Source: Rhododendron vialii
Lineage: Eukaryota; Streptophyta; Magnoliopsida; Ericales; Ericaceae
Reading direction: 5' to 3'
DNA: 64,000 nucleotides
Assembly: GCF_030253575.1 (NCBI RefSeq)
Contig: NC_080569.1
Span: 7,569,501-7,633,500 of the forward strand
Position numbers and translations under genes: made by a program. Position 1 is the first letter of the stretch. Each line of letters starts with the position of its first letter. This document shows positions 25,675 through 38,610 of the stretch, in pieces. Below the pieces are notes generated by a model that was given only the letters and a program-made list of their open reading frames with translations, was not told where the DNA came from and made no database searches.

Positions 25675-26055
25675 TTTAACAAGAGCAGGACTACGGTTAC
25701 CGCATGGAATTCGCAGTGACCGTCCACCGCACGCCGAGTGGACCCCAAAAAAATATAGAAAAATATTCATAAATTTTAAAATAACATTTTACGGGACCCT
25801 GTAAAAAATCAGCTCCAACGGATATCGGTAGATATGTTTTTTGAATTTGTAGAGACAAAACTACAAAATTAAACAGTTTCGTTCCTACGAATTTCGAAAA
25901 ACATACCTACCGCTATCTGTTGGAGTTGATTTTTTACAAGATTTCGTAAAATATTATTTTAAAATTTATGAATATTTTTCTGTATTTTTTTAGGCGAAAG
26001 GTGAACCGGTCACCGCATTCTATGCTGTGACCCTAGACTTCCTGTTTTAACAAGG
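25675..26055. repeat. Long foldback element, about 380 bp
   Basis: Two inverted arms of about 170 bp. The outer ends pair (TTTAACAAGAGCAGGACT with AGTCTAGGGTCAC-type sequence and GTGACCG blocks), and the inner arms share TACGGGACCCTGTAAAAAATC-like sequence and the GGATATCGGTAGATATGTTTTT block in reverse. Non-coding MITE-type repeat. Confidence 0.7.
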
Positions 26056-26538
26056 TCATAATGTTCGAGAACACAAAAACCGTTGGATAAAGAGTAGTAG
26101 TACTATATATCATCAAATGACACTAGTAGCGTTAATTGATTTTACAGGTTGATTACGTGACTCATAAGCGCCGCATAATTAAACCACCGTATTTACTAGT
26201 AGTAGCACTACTACTAATTTGTTTTCGTCGTACTTAGTGGGCCGAAAATTGGAGTATAATAATGAATCTTAATTAGTCCTCCTAATCTCCCACTTGTCCC
26301 AACTAATAAAGTGGATAACATTAACAAGAAGTTGGTGAAACTATCCTCTCCTTCAGACCTGACAACCATTTTCCCCTTCTTTATAACAAACCACGGTTCG
26401 GCGCCATCCGGTTTCGGCTATTATCCCCCACGGTCGCCCACGAAACCCCTATCAGTTTACTCACAAATAAGCTATTGCCACGTCAAACGATCCGCTTAGT
26501 TGGACTTGGACATCCACACTTCGGTGTTACACCCTTGA

Positions 26539-26776
26539 GGCTCTGTTCCAGAACGGAAAAAAAGTCATTATTTTTTAAGAAGATAATTTTAAGTTTAAAA
26601 ATTATAAGCTTATTGAAATATAAAATATGCAATATAGATTTTGTTTGAAAGATCTCATCGATATCTTTTATACGATGCAAAAAAATTAAAAAAAATATTT
26701 TTTATTTACATTATTTTTGAGTTTGAAAATGTGAAATAAGCTGTTTATTTTTTAAGAAAATTTCTAGAACGGAGCC
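26539..26776. repeat. Tourist-like MITE (GGCCCCGTTC family), copy 4
   Basis: Begins GGCTCTGTTCCAGAACGG and ends CTAGAACGGAGCC, with TGA before and TAA after (a degenerate TTA/TAA duplication). Its internal blocks match the 24219-24454 copy. Confidence 0.75.
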
Positions 26777-26807
26777 TAATTACTCTCTTTGTTCATGCTT
26801 TCAATTC

Positions 26808-26927
26808 GGGTGCTGCTAAATACAACTGCGAATTTACTACATGTAGTTAATTCATAAAAGAAAATTTTTGAATTCCCTTTTATAAATTGACAACATGTAG
26901 TAAATTCGCATTTGTATTTAGCCGGGC
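26808..26927. repeat. Small foldback MITE
   Basis: Inverted repeat of about 120 bp: GCTAAATACAACTGCGAATTT at the left pairs with the reverse complement of AAATTCGCATTTGTATTTAGC at the right, across an AT-rich centre. Located 600 bp upstream of the AIRP2-like gene. Confidence 0.75.
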
Positions 26928-27552
26928 TCTTCAATTCTCGCATCACGAATTTTTAGTTACTTGAAAAGTTTTTAAAAGATTGCGCTTTCGCATCTGCTTG
27001 CACATTATGTGACTTATGTTACACCTGACCACCATATATATCGTATAATCCAAAGTAGCCACGGAGTTTGACTAAGTGATTGTATGAAAACAATAAATGC
27101 TCCTCAATTAGGTTACAAGTTCCATTCACACGGAGGCCAAACATTCCAAATCTTGGTGCCACTGAGGGTTATGTTTCAGAATTAGTCGAATTACGCGCGC
27201 AAGCTAACCTGAACATCCAATTATAAAAAAATACTACTACTACTGTTGTATGGTATAGGAATCTGGGCCGCAGAGGATCTCAATTTAACCGGATAGGAGT
27301 ATATGAAAGAGAAGTACAAATTGAGGATAAAGACGGAACAAGATAAACCGAATAATTAAATGCAAAGAAAAGTGTAGAAAAAGAGGACTTTGCTTTGGTC
27401 TGTGTGCAGTGCATCAAAAGAAGTCTGGGAGGCGGCTTCGATCAGTGTGAGAGAAAACCTAGGTGGATAATTCAAGTAGGGTACGCAATTTGGTCTTATC
27501 TCTCTTGCGCTCTTCGATTGTTGGATGGGAGTGACAATTTCCCGAGAAAGCC
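26928..27552 (+). other. Upstream region of the AIRP2-like gene
   Basis: Non-coding and free of recognisable repeats. The last 150 bp should contain the promoter and 5' UTR. No clear TATA box at a convincing distance. Confidence 0.4.
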
Positions 27553-30500
27553 ATGGCCATGAAAAAGTCATTCAAGGATTCTCTTAAAGCTCTCGAAGCG
27601 GATATTCAGCACGCCAACACTCTGTATAACGCTCTTTCTGTCTCTCCATCTCTTCACGATTTAATTGATTGATTTTTGGCTTGAATTTTTTAGTGCCGTG
27701 GCTCGTGATTACTTTTGGGTTTTGGAGTAACTTGTTGGTTTTGGCTTGGGAATTTTCCTGTTTGGCTTATATTATTAGTAAATTCAGTACTATGTTCCAC
27801 TGCGTTCCTTGAATATAGTTTATCTCCGTGTCACCGTGCGAATTCTGTACCGTATCGTTGTTTAGAGGAATGTGGGATATTCCTGATGCGCAATGTGTAG
27901 CCATTAATTTTTTTATTATCACCAGCGTTCTGCATTTGGTATTTATATATTGTCGTAAAAGAATTCATGGTGCTGATTTAGTGATCTAGCTCTAGGTGGA
28001 GTGCGGAGCATACGTGACCAATGCACAATGCTCATACTTACATCAGAGCTGGGTAGAGATAGTAGCATGGACTCATACAGCCGGGTTATTTAAAATAGAG
28101 ATTCAGTTAAGTATGTACGAGTGGCGGTCACACTCCCTCGTTCGAATGTTAACTAGATGGAAACTAAATTTCTTAACCTGGGAACTTGGGGTCATGTTTG
28201 TAGGAAGGGATCTCAGCTTAGATGCATTCTCCAAAATGTGAAGCTGTGATGCAGTCATTTTGCTAGTGTTGTGCTAGACATGACATCAACTGTCTGACTT
28301 GGGGGTATTTTTCGAGGTCGATTGGACTGAGACTCCCTTTAGTACACTCATTACTCATCAGTATTTCAAACTTTCAATTTGTTTTTTTTTTCTTTCTAAT
28401 TACAGTTATCAAATTACACAAAACTCTTCTGAGACACACATTAGCTATTTTAACGTGCCATTGCTTTATGTTGTTTGTAAGAATCATTAATGTATTAAGT
28501 TCTGCAATCCATAATTTATGCTCTCCTAGTCTCCTGAGTCCTTGTTATGCAATTCTGGTTCGTACATTCTTGAGTAATATGCTAAAAGTGAGATTCTGAA
28601 ATTAATGTGTTTTTACTATCTTCATGACACAGTGTTTAGACACTCTGAATTATATGTTCTCGTTCCTCATTCCTTTTGCCTTGTTACTCCAGGGCTCTAG
28701 GTTGTCCGAGGCTGAATGATGGAGCATGCCTTCAACTGAGACTGTCTTATAGTCCAGTTGCACACTTATTTCTATTTCTTGTTCAGTGGGCAGATTGTCA
28801 ACTTGCTGGTACCCTTGGGTTGCTTCGAGTTCTTATTTATATGGTAAACTCCTCTACATTGTGTACAGTTACTGATGCAACCAAAGATACCCATAGATAA
28901 TGTAGAGAGAGAAACTCCCAAATGGGATACAAAGAGACTAGCTCTTAATAATATTTGTTCAAAATGATAAAAAAGTTGCCAAAAGAAAGGACTCCAACAC
29001 CTATATATAGACTCCATACAAAAGACATAAATACCCTTCCTACATACTACATCAGTTACCTTGTTTTATGGTCTTTGAATCTTTGCCTTTTCATAGTTTG
29101 TTTGGAGGTTGAAGGCTTCAAGCCGCTCCCTTTTATTTCTCAGATTTGTATTTCTTGTTCTTTCTGTAGTTACTTTAAAAGTCACTTATCTTTGTCAGTA
29201 AAGCAATTCCTCTATTACTTCTTTCTTGACGGCGTGTCGAACGTTGGTGGATTGATGCAGACCTATGCAGATGGCAAAACCACGATGTCTGTTTATGAGA
29301 GAAAAGCTAGTATCAGGGAATTTTATGGTAAGGTTTGATGCAGAACTAAGCGTGTTTGGGTCAAAGGAAAATGAATGGAAACTTACGTAAATTTAGTTTC
29401 TTCAATTCATTACCTTTTTGTCGTTTTTTTGGTCTTTTTCTTTCCTTCATAAATCCTCCACAGATTCATAACCAAACACTACATTCAAGTCATTAATTTA
29501 TGAAATGGACACTCCCCCCTCCCCACTATTTCATTACTTTTTTCAGTTCAGAAAATATAAGTAAGCTTCAAGCCTTCAATGTTGGACACGTATTTACTTA
29601 CTGAATTATCTTCTATCAACAGCTGTTATATTTCCTTCTTTATTGCTACTGCAAAGCGGGATAACAGATTTGGATGATAGAAAACAGAAAGAGATATGCT
29701 CACTCAGATTCTCTAAAAAGGATGATTTAGACAAGGGAAAACTCACTGAGGCCGACATTGAGAGAGAAGATGAATGTGGAATTTGCATGGAAATGAACAG
29801 CAAGGTTGTGTTGCCTAATTGTAGCCATACCTTGTGCATGAAGTGTTATCAGGATTGGTAAGTTCCTCGTTCTGATTTCTGAAACTCATCCTCTCTTTTT
29901 TGGTCTCAGAATTCAGTTTTGGAAGCATGTTTTTTTTTTTTTTTTTCCCTTCAAAAACTCTGAAGGTTAGTAGAATCTGGCGCTTACTGTCGTTCTTCTA
30001 TACCTAACTAGCAAACAAAAAATGAAGGATTGAGAGAAAACAGTATATGATATTCTGAAAATTATGTCTTCATTAGCTGCAACTTGTAACTCAATTTTGT
30101 GAAAAGATTTTCTATGAATTACAAATCAAACAGAATGCAGTTCTGTTTTTTTCTTCCCGTTAGATATCACAATATAAATTTTAAGAACTCTGCCCAACCA
30201 TGCCATTCCTCTTTGCTGCCTTTGACCATGATAAGTTTTGGTTTTTCCACGGTTCACTTTGTAAGAAATGTTTTGGCAAAACTAATATGATGGGTACCGG
30301 CCAACTTATTGGGGAAATATTGGTATAGTTGGACCAAACTAATTGGTGACCTGACTTTGGTTCCACTTGCATGCATCATTCTGCTTACAGTTTCTCTATA
30401 GCTGAATTATGATCTTTAGAAGTGTTCTTTAAAAGTAGTGTATAGGGAAGCGTATTTGCTCTCCTATGGTAACTGGAATGCGAAGTGTGTTCTCTGCGAG

Positions 30501-30890
30501 TTGATCAAATAAGCTTGTCTAGTCTGCTGCATCGTATGCCTATCCGTTTTAAACCATCGTTCTGACTTCTGACATATTAGTTGTTGATAGGTACTACTTT
30601 TCCGTAGTGTCAATTCCAGCATTTCCGTTTATTAGTAATTTATTTGGACCTGATGGGTTTTTTGGTGTTTTTACTTCAGGCGTGGGCGGTCCCAATCTTG
30701 CCCCTTTTGTCGGGATAGCCTTAAACGGGTGAACTCAGGTGATTTGTGGATTTGCATAGGTAACAATGACATCAGTGACATATCCATAATCTTGAGAGAG
30801 AACTTACAAAGGCTGTTTATGTACATAGAGAAGTTGCCTCTTATTGTTCCAGATCATGTGTTTGTGTCCTATGATTCTCGTTTCAAGTAA
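27553..30890 (+). CDS. AIRP2: AIRP2-like C3HC4 RING E3 ubiquitin ligase, complete, five exons
   Basis: Cytosolic RING-type E3 ligase; AIRP2 of Arabidopsis promotes abscisic-acid and drought responses. Exons: 27553-27623, 28693-28843, 29261-29327, 29623-29857, 30680-30890. Phases agree and give 244 residues, the usual family length. Seen: N-terminal KSFKDSLKALEADIQHANTL motif, a hydrophobic helix-rich middle (LSYSPVAHLFLFLVQW), the KTTMS and ERKASIREFY motifs, and a RING with C148, C151, C163, H165, C168, C171, C182 and C185. A second ATG lies at codon 3; family members start at either. Residues 25-38 (ALGCPRLNDGACLQ), at the exon 2 start, differ from the usual acidic/Tyr-rich stretch. Intron 1 is over 1 kb. 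The name rests on motif similarity, and close paralogues exist. Confidence 0.92.
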
Positions 30891-32640
30891 AGGACCACTG
30901 ACTCTGGTTTTAGTCTGCTGATGGAAGTTCAAATGTATATTATATATAAATGTGCTTCACAGTTAGAATTGTATATTCCTGTGGATTTAGTATCAATGAT
31001 CATGTTGATCTCTGGATTGTTCTTATCAATACAAATGTGATTCAGGTACGTATCTGTTTGCACTGTTGTAATTTTTGACCTTCAGCACCATCCCCTCCTG
31101 CTCACCCACACACACCGACAGAGATAGATTTGATCATGATACCCAGCTCACAGTAAATGACAACTCACACCGCCACCACTTGAGCTCCAAGTAAACCCCA
31201 GCCCCATCCAAAAACAGTCCATAGGGTTGCACAACTCCATTCTCATAATTGTCAGACTTGAACAACAAATTCTTCTGTAGCAAACAACCTTGTGAAAAGA
31301 ATCAGACGCCAAGCTCCACATGGACCACGTCTGCCCTGTAACCGTGTCACCTGGAATGGATCTTTGAATTTCAGTTTTAGTGCCTAGATATCGCAGTGAA
31401 TAAATTACCAGCGCTGGAAAGAACCCAAATTATTGGCAGTGGGAACCACCTGCATAGGGTCATGATTCTGACAGTCGAACCAGCAAGTGCAGTTGCAACT
31501 GTGTTCCTTCCCTTTTTGACGAATAACTGCATGAGAGACTTTGGTGAGCATATTGTTGATGGCTTTTTAGCTCGGTGTCATGGTGTTTTTCCCGTGGACC
31601 AAGCTTGTGTAGAGCATGGCAATGCTGGGCTGCATTATTAAGACTAGGTATGCAGATGTTTTGATCACTCCGTGAGCATGCTGTAAAAATCTTGCGCAAA
31701 TTCTCAAGGCAAATTTTCATGAGCTAAATTATTTTTCATTTTCCTTAGTGAAACTCTATTCATAATCAATTGGAAAGACTACGGGTGCGTTTAGACTAAA
31801 TTATTTTTTTGGTTAAGGCTGATGGTATTAGTTTGTTACCTTTCGGCAGTTGTCTCGACAAAGGAAATAAGAAAAGTACAAAAACATGGAGTACATTAAA
31901 GATGAAAAAAGCCAATATTAAAACATTGCTAAAGTCTTCTTGATGACTGTTTTTTTTTCCCCCTTCTATTTTGGTTAATTTGACCGGAATCTATGCATAT
32001 CTAAGAGAGAAAAGTCAAAACTACCGAAAAATTTAGGGCAAAGGGGGCTTAATTTAACGTTCAAAGTTCTTTCAATAGAAAATTAGCGTAAGTGTCAACT
32101 ATAATTAACATGGACATAATAGGGGGAATTGAAAATGGGGGTAACTTTGGTAGCCACCTCGTAGTCTCATGCATTATGTGATGGTTTCAAACCTCACCCA
32201 CCCCATCCTGAATCCCTCAAATTAGAGTAGAATAGATTTCTTACCTTGTACACAAAAAAGAATTGAGACTAAAAACTCATTGCCTATAAATGTATACTAT
32301 CCAAACATTGTCATTTGCTTATATAAACCAGGAGGGGCAATTGCTCAATGTAGATCGCACTTTATATCACATTATAGTACACGGAGGTTTACCCATGATC
32401 ATGACGACTAGAGAATGGTAAGAGGCCAACAGGTCTTCTTTACACCTTAAGAAGGTATACAAAAAAAGAAAAGAAGGTAAAATATCGTCACTAATTTTAA
32501 ACCTACAGGACAGGGAAGGGGAGGCTATGATTCGAACCCCAACAATGAGCATGGTGTTTCAAGTGAAACATTAACGGGACAGCCATGCGCTCTCGCCTCA
32601 ACAAGTTCAAATAAGACCCAATATTTACATGCATCTATAT
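30891..32640. other. Spacer between AIRP2-like and NPC6-like genes
   Basis: The first 150 bp is probably the 3' UTR of the AIRP2-like gene. No other gene recognised; short open frames at 31396-31641 and 31460-31720 show no motif. At about 32530-32545 there is a tRNA box-B-like GGTTCGAATC (minus), perhaps a SINE trace. The genes converge here, so no promoter is expected. Confidence 0.45.
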
Positions 32641-32663
32641 AGACATTCAATTACAGAAACCAG

Positions 32664-32795
32664 CATCTGAAGAGGTAGGGATAGGTTTCGAGCAGTTGCT
32701 ATACTCTCTCTGCTGAAGGTCTCACTAACCAGCATCTGAAGAGGGTGGTATGTATATGTTTCAAGCAGTTGCTATACTCTCTGCTGAAGTTCTGG
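32664..32795. repeat. Duplicated 3' end of the NPC6-like gene
   Basis: The block CCAGCATCTGAAGAGG...GCAGTTGCTATACTCTCT, then CTGCTGAAG(G/T)TCT, occurs twice in a row (about 32663-32730 and 32732-32795), with small differences. The right copy includes the last coding residues and stop of the gene; the left copy lies wholly in the 3' flank or UTR. Confidence 0.8.
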
Positions 32796-35700
32796 TAGTG
32801 AGGGACGGTCTCATTGTGACGATAGCAGATTCATTGGCTCCAGCTCTCAGAGCCGCCCTCCCGGCTTCCAAGAACCTCTCAACTGCATTCTCGGCGTAAC
32901 GGTTAGCTTCACCCACGGTCATGCTTTTTCCCATATTGGGGTATGTGTTGAGTACATAATCACCAACTAGCTGGGATGCAAGTTGGATCAACTCAACTTG
33001 GAACTCGGAGAGTTTCTCATCTTCCTTTGGTCCGTGTGGCCTAAGTGATATCTTAACTTCAGGGAGCGTTTCTGTTCAACCAACATATTCACAATACCAT
33101 GAAAGATTATATTCACTGCAAAACTATAATCACTGATAGACTTGCACACGAAAAATAATGTTAAATTCAAACAAATCCCACAATAGGCGAAGAAGAAGAT
33201 GCGGCAGATTATGTCAAACTATCCTTAAATCATTAGCTGAGACCAACTCAGGAACCAGTAAGGGCGAAATGCATTTTGAAGACATCCTCAATATGGACTG
33301 TGTTGACATATCCCTTATGGGGAACAACTCCAAGGTAATTAGCTTTGACCTGCCATTTTGAATAAACATGTTTGGAGAAATTGAGGTACCGTGAGAGACT
33401 CAACTTTGAAAAACCCATAACGTGCCATAGAACACGAGTATGGTAATGCAAGATCTCAAAAGAAGCAGGCACCAAGAAAATATGGAAAACAAATATGGTA
33501 GTACTTGGTTTCATATTCATGGCATGGTGGGAAAGATATGTTAAACACGGACTCCAATGAAAAGCGACAAGGACACGCCAGGCATCAATTAGCAAAAATG
33601 TTTTCAAGACTGTAATGTGGCTCCATATTGGAGAGAGGATCAGTATTTTTGGGGGTGGCCCAAGAGATGGAATGCAGCAAAACTTCCAACAATAGACCCT
33701 AACTGCCATTGGATCAATTATTCCAGTACTGATACAACACAAGGCTACTATAGAAAAACAGCATATGTCATATATTCATCAAGAAAACAAGAACATATGG
33801 GTACAGAGGGTTAAGGGCCAGTACAGAGTAAATGGTGAAAGCTCGAGCCAAGTGCAAGAACACAGGATATAGGCTTTGTAGTTAAGAAGCTTTTAGTAAT
33901 CAACTAAGTGGAATATCAATCAAGCTTCATCAAGACAATAACGTTGAGCATAGATAGACAAAAACTATGGGATGATTCAAACCTGGACAATCATCGCGAG
34001 GAGTCTGGCGAAGCTTGAAGTAGTTCTCAAAAGTTCCAGCCCATGCATCTCTTTTGGTCAGGAAGTTTGATTTCAGCTTGAAAAGCTTCTTAACAGTTGC
34101 AGGAATAGAAGAATGCTCGAACTGTGAATCTGGAGTTGGCCCACTTGGCTCATGGATTACTGCACCAAACAACCAAAGAGCCAATCTCAAAGACAAATAA
34201 ATCAAATCTTGAAGTAAAACTAAGAAACTAGGAGTTAAACATGCAAACATGTGTACAAACTTTAGTGTAATTCTCCAATCATGATCGGAACATGAAAACA
34301 CGGGTACAAAATTTTTAGATGTGCGGATGGCACTACACTCGTTAATAGTCAGCACAATAACAAAAACTAGAAGCTGAAGTCCTTAGATTAAAATTCTAAG
34401 CTCATTCATTCCATCCTATTCTCAATCCCACAGGTTATCGCCTATCGGCCATGAAGTCTTTTCTCAACACCAAAACCCCACCTCAATTCACGCTCCTCTC
34501 GCCCTCATAGCACCACCACAATTTTTTCCTCTCAACTGCACAAACTATTTTCACTTCTTACATATGTTACTTGTACCAGCAACACCAAGTGGAACAAGCC
34601 TGAATGGAATAGAAAAACTAAATGAACTAGTATAACCATGCCACTGCTTTAAAAATATTTCCTCGATTGCCAACTCAACTAAACATCAAAAAGTGAAATT
34701 AATCTGCAATTCCACCAATAGGGAGCACCCACAATCTTTACTATCGGGTTTGGATCTGGATTGACAGGATCATATATGGTGGGAAAGGAAAAGATGAAAT
34801 GAAAAGGGCAATCTATTCCATGCCTTCCCTACTATTTTCCTTTTCCATGATGAATCTCCTCACAAATTGGTGATACAAACAACCTAAAGATTTTCTTTTG
34901 ATAACTCAGGTGCTCAGGCCGGCTTACGCGCATCTCGACTAATCTGAGACTGAATCAATCCCCCATCCACTAGGGACTTTCAATCAATTCAAAAGGCAAC
35001 TCTAACAGTTCAATTCAACGAATCAATAACCAGTTCACAACACCAAACTAAAATCTCCAAATCAGTAGCTAATAAGAACAAAACCAAACCAGTAAACGAT
35101 GAATCATGAAATCAAACCTGTGCCCTTATCAACCCAAGGGGAGATCAATATCGTCGGAACCCGAACCCCCAACCGGTCAAACCCGAAGTAAAACGGGTCA
35201 GGCCCAACAATCCCATCCGGGTTAGGAACCCCAGACACAGGGGTAGGCACGTGATCATAAAACCCACCATGCTCATCATAAGTAATGAGCAAGGCCATCT
35301 CTTCCCACTGCGGGCTGCCCCTCAGCGTCTCGTACACCTCCTTCACGAACCTCTGCCCGACCGCCACGTCGTGTGACGGGTGGTCGTCGTTCGCCGGCGA
35401 CAGCTCCACGTCGAAGTACCTCTGCTCCAGCACCACGTAGTTAGGAAGCTTGCCCTTCTTGGCATCCGCCTTGAACTTCAAACTGTAGCTGTGGAATTTC
35501 GTCACGTGCTTCAGCTTCCTCAGGCTCTTGAAGAACAGAGAGGCGGGGATGTTTTGGTAATAAATCCCGAAGCTGAGGCCATTCTCGTCCAAAGAATCAA
35601 ATATGGTTTTTTGAGGAAACCCATGGATTAAATCTTTTCTGACGTTGCTGGAGGCGCCGTGGGAGGTGGCCGAGTGGACGTAGAACCGGTTGGGCTGGGT

Positions 35701-36222
35701 CGACGCGGGGACGGACGCGAACCACCGGTCGAACACGGCGAACTCGTTGGCCAACTCGGTGTAGACCGGTACCAGCTCCGGCTTGAACCCGCTCATGACG
35801 GTCCTCGCCATGCCCTCGACTTCCATGTTGAACGCCTGCTGGACGAAGCCGTTCATCGGCGCCGGGTTCAGAGACGAGTCGTTCGACCCGAATATCTGCT
35901 CCCGGATCGCCTGAATGGAGTGGCCCGGGTCGGAGTCGATGAAGACGGCGTCGTCGGAGACGAATACTTCCGGGGAGTCCGGATCGGAGGCGTTCATCCG
36001 GTTGGATTCCTTCCCGGTGAGCCCGTCGATGTCAGGCCGGGTCTTCTTGAGCCACCCGAGGACGTGGTCGAAGGAGCGGTTTTCCATGACTACGACGACT
36101 AGGGTTTTGATGGGCCCGTTGATTTTGCGCTTGGGTTTGGGGGTTGGGAAGGGGAAGGAGAGGGAGGAGGTCAGGAGGCAGAGAGAGAAGACGGCGGCGA
36201 GGAGGGGGCGCCGGCGGAGCAT
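32761..36222 (-). CDS. NPC6: Non-specific phospholipase C, NPC6-like, complete, three exons
   Basis: Hydrolyses membrane glycerophospholipids to diacylglycerol and a phospho-headgroup; the family works in lipid remodelling and signalling. Exons (minus): 36222-35118, 34159-33983, 33071-32761, in phase, 530 residues. Seen: signal-peptide-like residues 1-23, the phosphoesterase motif ENRSFDH (47-53), [29 protein letters not shown], and the catalytic [15 protein letters not shown] block. The C-terminus carries the family-typical [11 protein letters not shown] and [11 protein letters not shown] stretches. From recalled sequence the match is better to NPC6 than to NPC1/NPC2. Exon 1 is GC-rich, unlike its surroundings. 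The stop lies in a local duplication. Intact. Confidence 0.95.
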
Positions 36223-38610
36223 GGTTTTTCGCCGGCGGGTGGTGGGCGGGGGATTCGGTGAAGGGTAAAGTCGTCTTCTGACTGGTTAAAGAAAGGTAGG
36301 AATTGGGTGTGGGGAGTATGATATAATCGTAACGTGAAAGACAAGGGAATAGTACTATGATTGAGGAGTATATGCTTTGGGATATTATATACTATACGTT
36401 TAGGAGAGTCTTGGGTGTATATAATAGTAGAATGCAAGTGGGAGTGTGCGAATCAAAAGGCTATGGATACAACTGTTTTCGGAGCTGTTTGTTTAATGTG
36501 CGTTGCGTCACATTGTATGTCAAATAAATGAAAATTTAATTGTGTTCGGAGTTGTATTTGAAAATGGTATTCCTGACATTGGCCACGTGGCACGTGTGAC
36601 GTAATTCGCCGACAAACTTGAGTATTCAAGAAGGAAATTAGAAGGTGAAATAAAATCAACATGACAAAAAAATATATTTTTTGATTACGAACATGTTGCT
36701 TTATTTATGGGACAGGTATAAAAGCTATTTGAATAACTCAACCAATTCGAGAAATAAGTCCATCATAAGAAGGAAAGAAAGAAAGAGTCTCTCTAAGAAA
36801 AGAACACACACGCAGATGGAACGATTCGAACTTCTAATCTCTTAGTGAGATACAAGAGTCCTGACTAATTGAACTAATCTTAATTAGTTTCCCATAGTTT
36901 ATTCATATATATGATTTATGCAATTCAAAGGGGGTGCCATGAGATCATCTCCATTAGAAGATTGCAGATGCAATAGGTATACTAATACATATTTCAATCC
37001 GACGGAGTTGGTTAAGTGAGCACATCGAAGCAAGTAGTAATAAATTTTTTTGGGAGGTTTGCCTAGTTATTAATTTTAAAGTCATGAAATTTACCGAGAT
37101 GTGCATAAATTATTACCATCGACCAATATGAAAAAAGCATGCATATCTTCACAATTGATCGGGCCAGCCATTGATTCAAAAAAAAAAATCTAAAAATCTA
37201 ATTTCTGATTTACCATAAAAATAAAAAAAAGGATCGGGTCAGTCAGAGTACCTAGGAGTAGTTCGAGCGACAACATAGATGAAGTGTAAACTTAAATATT
37301 CTGAGTTCGAAACTTGACAACTTTTTAGGATTAGACCACAAGAGAAACATTTCTTGTGAATCTTTTAGCCCCGACATGAATGACCTATCTTTGACCGGAC
37401 CGAAAATAAAAATAATCGACGTATCAGTAAGATAGGATTTGGTGTCCAATCGTGGACCAAAAGGGTACACGAGTTAGGTGGGTCCTAGTGTTATGAATTT
37501 CCTTCTGGTTTGGATTTTGATGGAGTGGAAGCAGCCAACACCAACCTGGGACCAGAAAGGTAAGGGGCATTTCCTAGTGGAGTTCCAATCAGAGGCGGCT
37601 GCTAACTCTGGCTGGCCCAAGGATGATGTTGACTCTCAGGTTGTCGATTACAAGTTTATTACTTCCACTCAATGTTTTGTCCAATTACAATTGATTTACA
37701 CCCATCTCCAAACCGACTGACCCCACCACCATTGCATATATGGTCCGTAACTCATTGATGGTATCTTTTTTTGGATGGTTTTATTTGTGGTTATGCATGG
37801 TTTCTCGTGGCCTTATCTTTGTTTTTGATAGCTTCCCGTTACTTTTGCATTGCGCGCGTCTCAACTAATTTTGAAGAACCATTTCCACCACCCACTCGCG
37901 TAACTGTATATCTGTAAGGATTTCAGTTTGGATATATAATGGAGCCAGGTTCTGCTAAGAAAATGGTGTACTCCAATTTCCTTGCAATTTCAATGATAAG
38001 GTTATGTGAAAATCTCCACATAGCTGAAGCCCCTAGTCAAGGGTTCCAGGACGGGGCTTCCAACTTGAGACCTTTTGTCAATTCAAGATCTCTGCGGAGT
38101 TTCTAAATCTTGGTTTTATTTTGGTTTTTGTCAAAAACCCATAACAAGCTTCATGGGAAGGCAGAATGTGAGAAAAATTTCCTTTTTGTGGGTGCACGTA
38201 AATGGGTTTTAAATTTCCTTTTCGTGGGTGCGCTGAAATGGGTTTAGGGTTCGATTTTCATTTAACAGTTTGTCTGATATTGTCTTTTGGTTAACTTCAA
38301 CCATAGTTCTCACAAATTACAAAGTTAATTCCATGCAACAGGAAATTTGCAAACAGCTAACCAGATAACAGAACAACAGGAAGTAAAATAACCTCGGCAT
38401 TATGTTTCACATTTAGCAAATATAACAGCTAAACTTTGGCACGAAGTACAAAACCAAGTATGCTTGAGCTAACAATAGCCTTGCTCAACGATTCATCAAA
38501 ACGAAGACAAAAGGCAAGATTTGGGATCCAAGCCTGATTCACAGTATTAAGCAAGATGAAAGGACCAGGTTAGCCAATACACTTGCTCCAGGGATTTAAG
38601 CCGATGAACC
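36223..38610. other. Spacer: NPC6 upstream region and villin 3' flank
   Basis: The right part contains the villin 3' UTR. A tRNA-like stretch on the minus strand (about 36895-36815) with box A- and box B-like motifs (AGTTCGAATC) suggests a SINE head, and a GTTCGAAAC-type motif occurs near 37308. The 80-codon open frame at 37478-37720 has no recognisable domain and is probably chance. Nothing else seen. Confidence 0.4.

Noticed and set aside
35380-36268. Several long open frames opposite the NPC6-like exon 1
   Set aside because: They are antisense shadows of the GC-rich coding exon and lack protein-family motifs.
36815-36895. tRNA-like sequence with box A and box B motifs (minus)
   Set aside because: It cannot be folded by eye into a full cloverleaf with a CCA-adjacent acceptor stem; more likely a SINE head than a tRNA gene.
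37478-37720. 80-codon plus-strand open frame in a spacer
   Set aside because: No recognisable domain, no leader or splice context, and composition like its surroundings; probably chance.
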